From: Methanomicrobiales archaeon
GTDB taxonomy: Archaea; Halobacteriota; Methanomicrobia; Methanomicrobiales; Methanospirillaceae
Direction: 5' to 3'
Assembly (NCBI GenBank): GCA_017883495.1
Contig: JADGNL010000197.1
Coordinates: 1 to 5,894 of the forward strand
Length of the DNA: 5,894 nucleotides
The position numbers were made by a program, and so were the translations under genes. The notes beneath the pieces are model-generated. The model saw only the letters and a program-made list of their open reading frames with translations. It did not search any database and was not told where the DNA came from. Of the stretch, positions 5,026-5,894 are shown piece after piece; position 1 is the stretch's first letter, and each line of letters starts with the position of its first letter.

Positions 5026-5894
5026 GTGCCGGTCGTAAGGGTTCGTGCGGATCACCGGACAGCAGAGATCGCGTTCGCCCCCGGGCAGTCCCTGCGTGAG
5101 ATCCTCGAAACGGCCGCGATCCCGATCCGTATCGGCTGCAACGGCAACGGGTCGTGCGGCCTCTGCCGCGTCCGGATCACCACCGGCAGCGTGCCTGATC
5201 CATCGCCCCAGGAGTTCTTTCTCCTCGGCGGCGACGACCGGGAGTCGGGGGTCCGGCTCGCCTGCTACGTCCGGCCCGGAAACGATCTCTCGATCGAGAT
5301 CGCCGGGCTGGCCTCGCACCCCGCGTGGAGAAACCTCCCGGACTCGGATGAAGGAGTAGAGACCGCAACGGCGACCGCTTCGAGCTCCGCCGCCCAGGGG
5401 CGCGCGGGTATGTACGGCGTGGCGATCGACCTCGGGACCACGCAGATCAGCATCTCGCTCCTCGACCTCGGTACCGGGAGAAGGCTTGCGGGCCGGTACG
5501 GGACGAATCCCCAGGCGACCCTCGGCACCGATGTGATGACGCGGCTGGTGGCGGCGACCCGCTCGGCGGAGACTGCGGACCGCCTCTGCAACAGGGTCAT
5601 TCGCGCCATCGGCGACGGGATCGCCGACTTCGCCTCCCTGGACGGGATCGACCTCTCCCGCGTGTCCCGTCTCGCCCTGGTGGGGAACACGGCGATGCTC
5701 GCGCTCCTCTCGGGAAGGAACTACGCCCTCCTCGTCCGGCCCGAGACGTGGATGGGGACCGTTGACTGGCTCCCCGTGGCCCCGGACGGTCTGGCCTCTG
5801 CCTGGGGGGTACCGGCGGGGGAGATCCGGGTCACACCTCCGCTCGCCGGGTTCGTCGGTTCGGATCTCCTCGCTGGAGTGCTGGCAACCGGAAT
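5026..5894 (+). CDS. Reductive activator of corrinoid protein, RACo-type (partial, 3' end cut by window)
   Basis: The frame stays open for 289 codons to the edge; full-length family members have about 600 residues or more, so roughly half is missing. The N-terminus is a plant-type [2Fe-2S] ferredoxin domain with C38-x5-C44-x2-C47 and C80 (CNGNGSCGLC, then LACYV). A low-complexity linker rich in Ala, Thr and Ser (about 110-128) leads to an ASKHA ATPase domain: IDLGTT (134-139, phosphate-binding), NPQATLGTDVMTRL (157-170), LALVGNTAML (216-225) and PPLAGFVGSDLLAG. Such proteins use ATP to drive one-electron reduction of inactive Co(II) corrinoid to Co(I). Their ferredoxin domain is N-terminal, unlike RamA, which has C-terminal 4Fe-4S clusters. 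Start GTG 5026 is chosen because it is the only start before the cysteine motif. It follows the UroD-like gene by 3 bases, so the three genes form one operon. Confidence 0.88.
   Translation, partial: MPVVRVRADHRTAEIAFAPGQSLREILETAAIPIRIGCNGNGSCGLCRVRITTGSVPDPSPQEFFLLGGDDRESGVRLACYVRPGNDLSIEIAGLASHPAWRNLPDSDEGVETATATASSSAAQGRAGMYGVAIDLGTTQISISLLDLGTGRRLAGRYGTNPQATLGTDVMTRLVAATRSAETADRLCNRVIRAIGDGIADFASLDGIDLSRVSRLALVGNTAMLALLSGRNYALLVRPETWMGTVDWLPVAPDGLASAWGVPAGEIRVTPPLAGFVGSDLLAGVLATG

Noticed and set aside
3229..5319. A 696-codon open frame on the minus strand
   Set aside because: It lies antisense to three genes with clear family motifs; its translation is Arg/Gly/Pro-rich with no recognisable domain. 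Long antisense frames are common in GC-rich DNA.
1..5894. CRISPR arrays, insertion sequences, attachment sites
   Set aside because: No regularly spaced direct repeats, transposase-like frame or terminal repeats were seen. The inverted repeats in 2906-3370 are mutually different.

Overview
The window is GC-rich (about two-thirds G+C by eye) and densely coded on the + strand. The four-subunit 2-oxoacid oxidoreductase in gamma-delta-alpha-beta order, the GGAGG/GGAGGTG ribosome binding sites and the protein flavour suggest a methanogenic archaeon, most likely Methanomicrobiales (Methanoculleus- or Methanofollis-like). That assignment is from recognition, not from a search; an anaerobic high-GC bacterium is not excluded.

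Region 1 (4-2905) is a complete, tightly coupled pyruvate:ferredoxin oxidoreductase operon, porC-porD-porA-porB. Its stop and start codons overlap or abut (TGATG, TAATG, TAGATG). Together the subunits interconvert pyruvate + CoA and acetyl-CoA + CO2 with ferredoxin. The TPP site, the proximal cluster ligands of PorB and the two 4Fe-4S clusters of PorD are all readable.

Region 2 (2906-3370) is a 465-base gap with no convincing gene. It is full of inverted repeats: a hairpin after a T-tract just behind porB (likely terminator), an 11-bp stem with a 26-base loop, a nested 92-base structure with an 11-bp outer stem and a 9-bp inner stem, and a GC hairpin about 54 bases before the next gene.

Region 3 (3371 to the right edge) is a three-gene corrinoid methyl-transfer module. 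It encodes a small B12-binding corrinoid protein, a UroD/MtaA-like methyltransferase overlapping it by ATGA, and a RACo-type ATP-dependent corrinoid reductive activator that starts with GTG and runs off the window. In the expected scheme the corrinoid protein carries the methyl group, the UroD-like enzyme moves it to or from a thiol, and the activator re-reduces cobalt that has oxidised to Co(II). No substrate-specific methyltransferase is present inside the window.

Two key motifs of the module are altered. The methyltransferase has His-x-Ala where MtaA/MtbA have the zinc-binding His-x-Cys, and the corrinoid protein has Gly-Glu where the B12 fold normally has Gly-Gly. This makes the module the most interesting part of the window: it may be a methyl-transfer system with a changed chemistry or acceptor.
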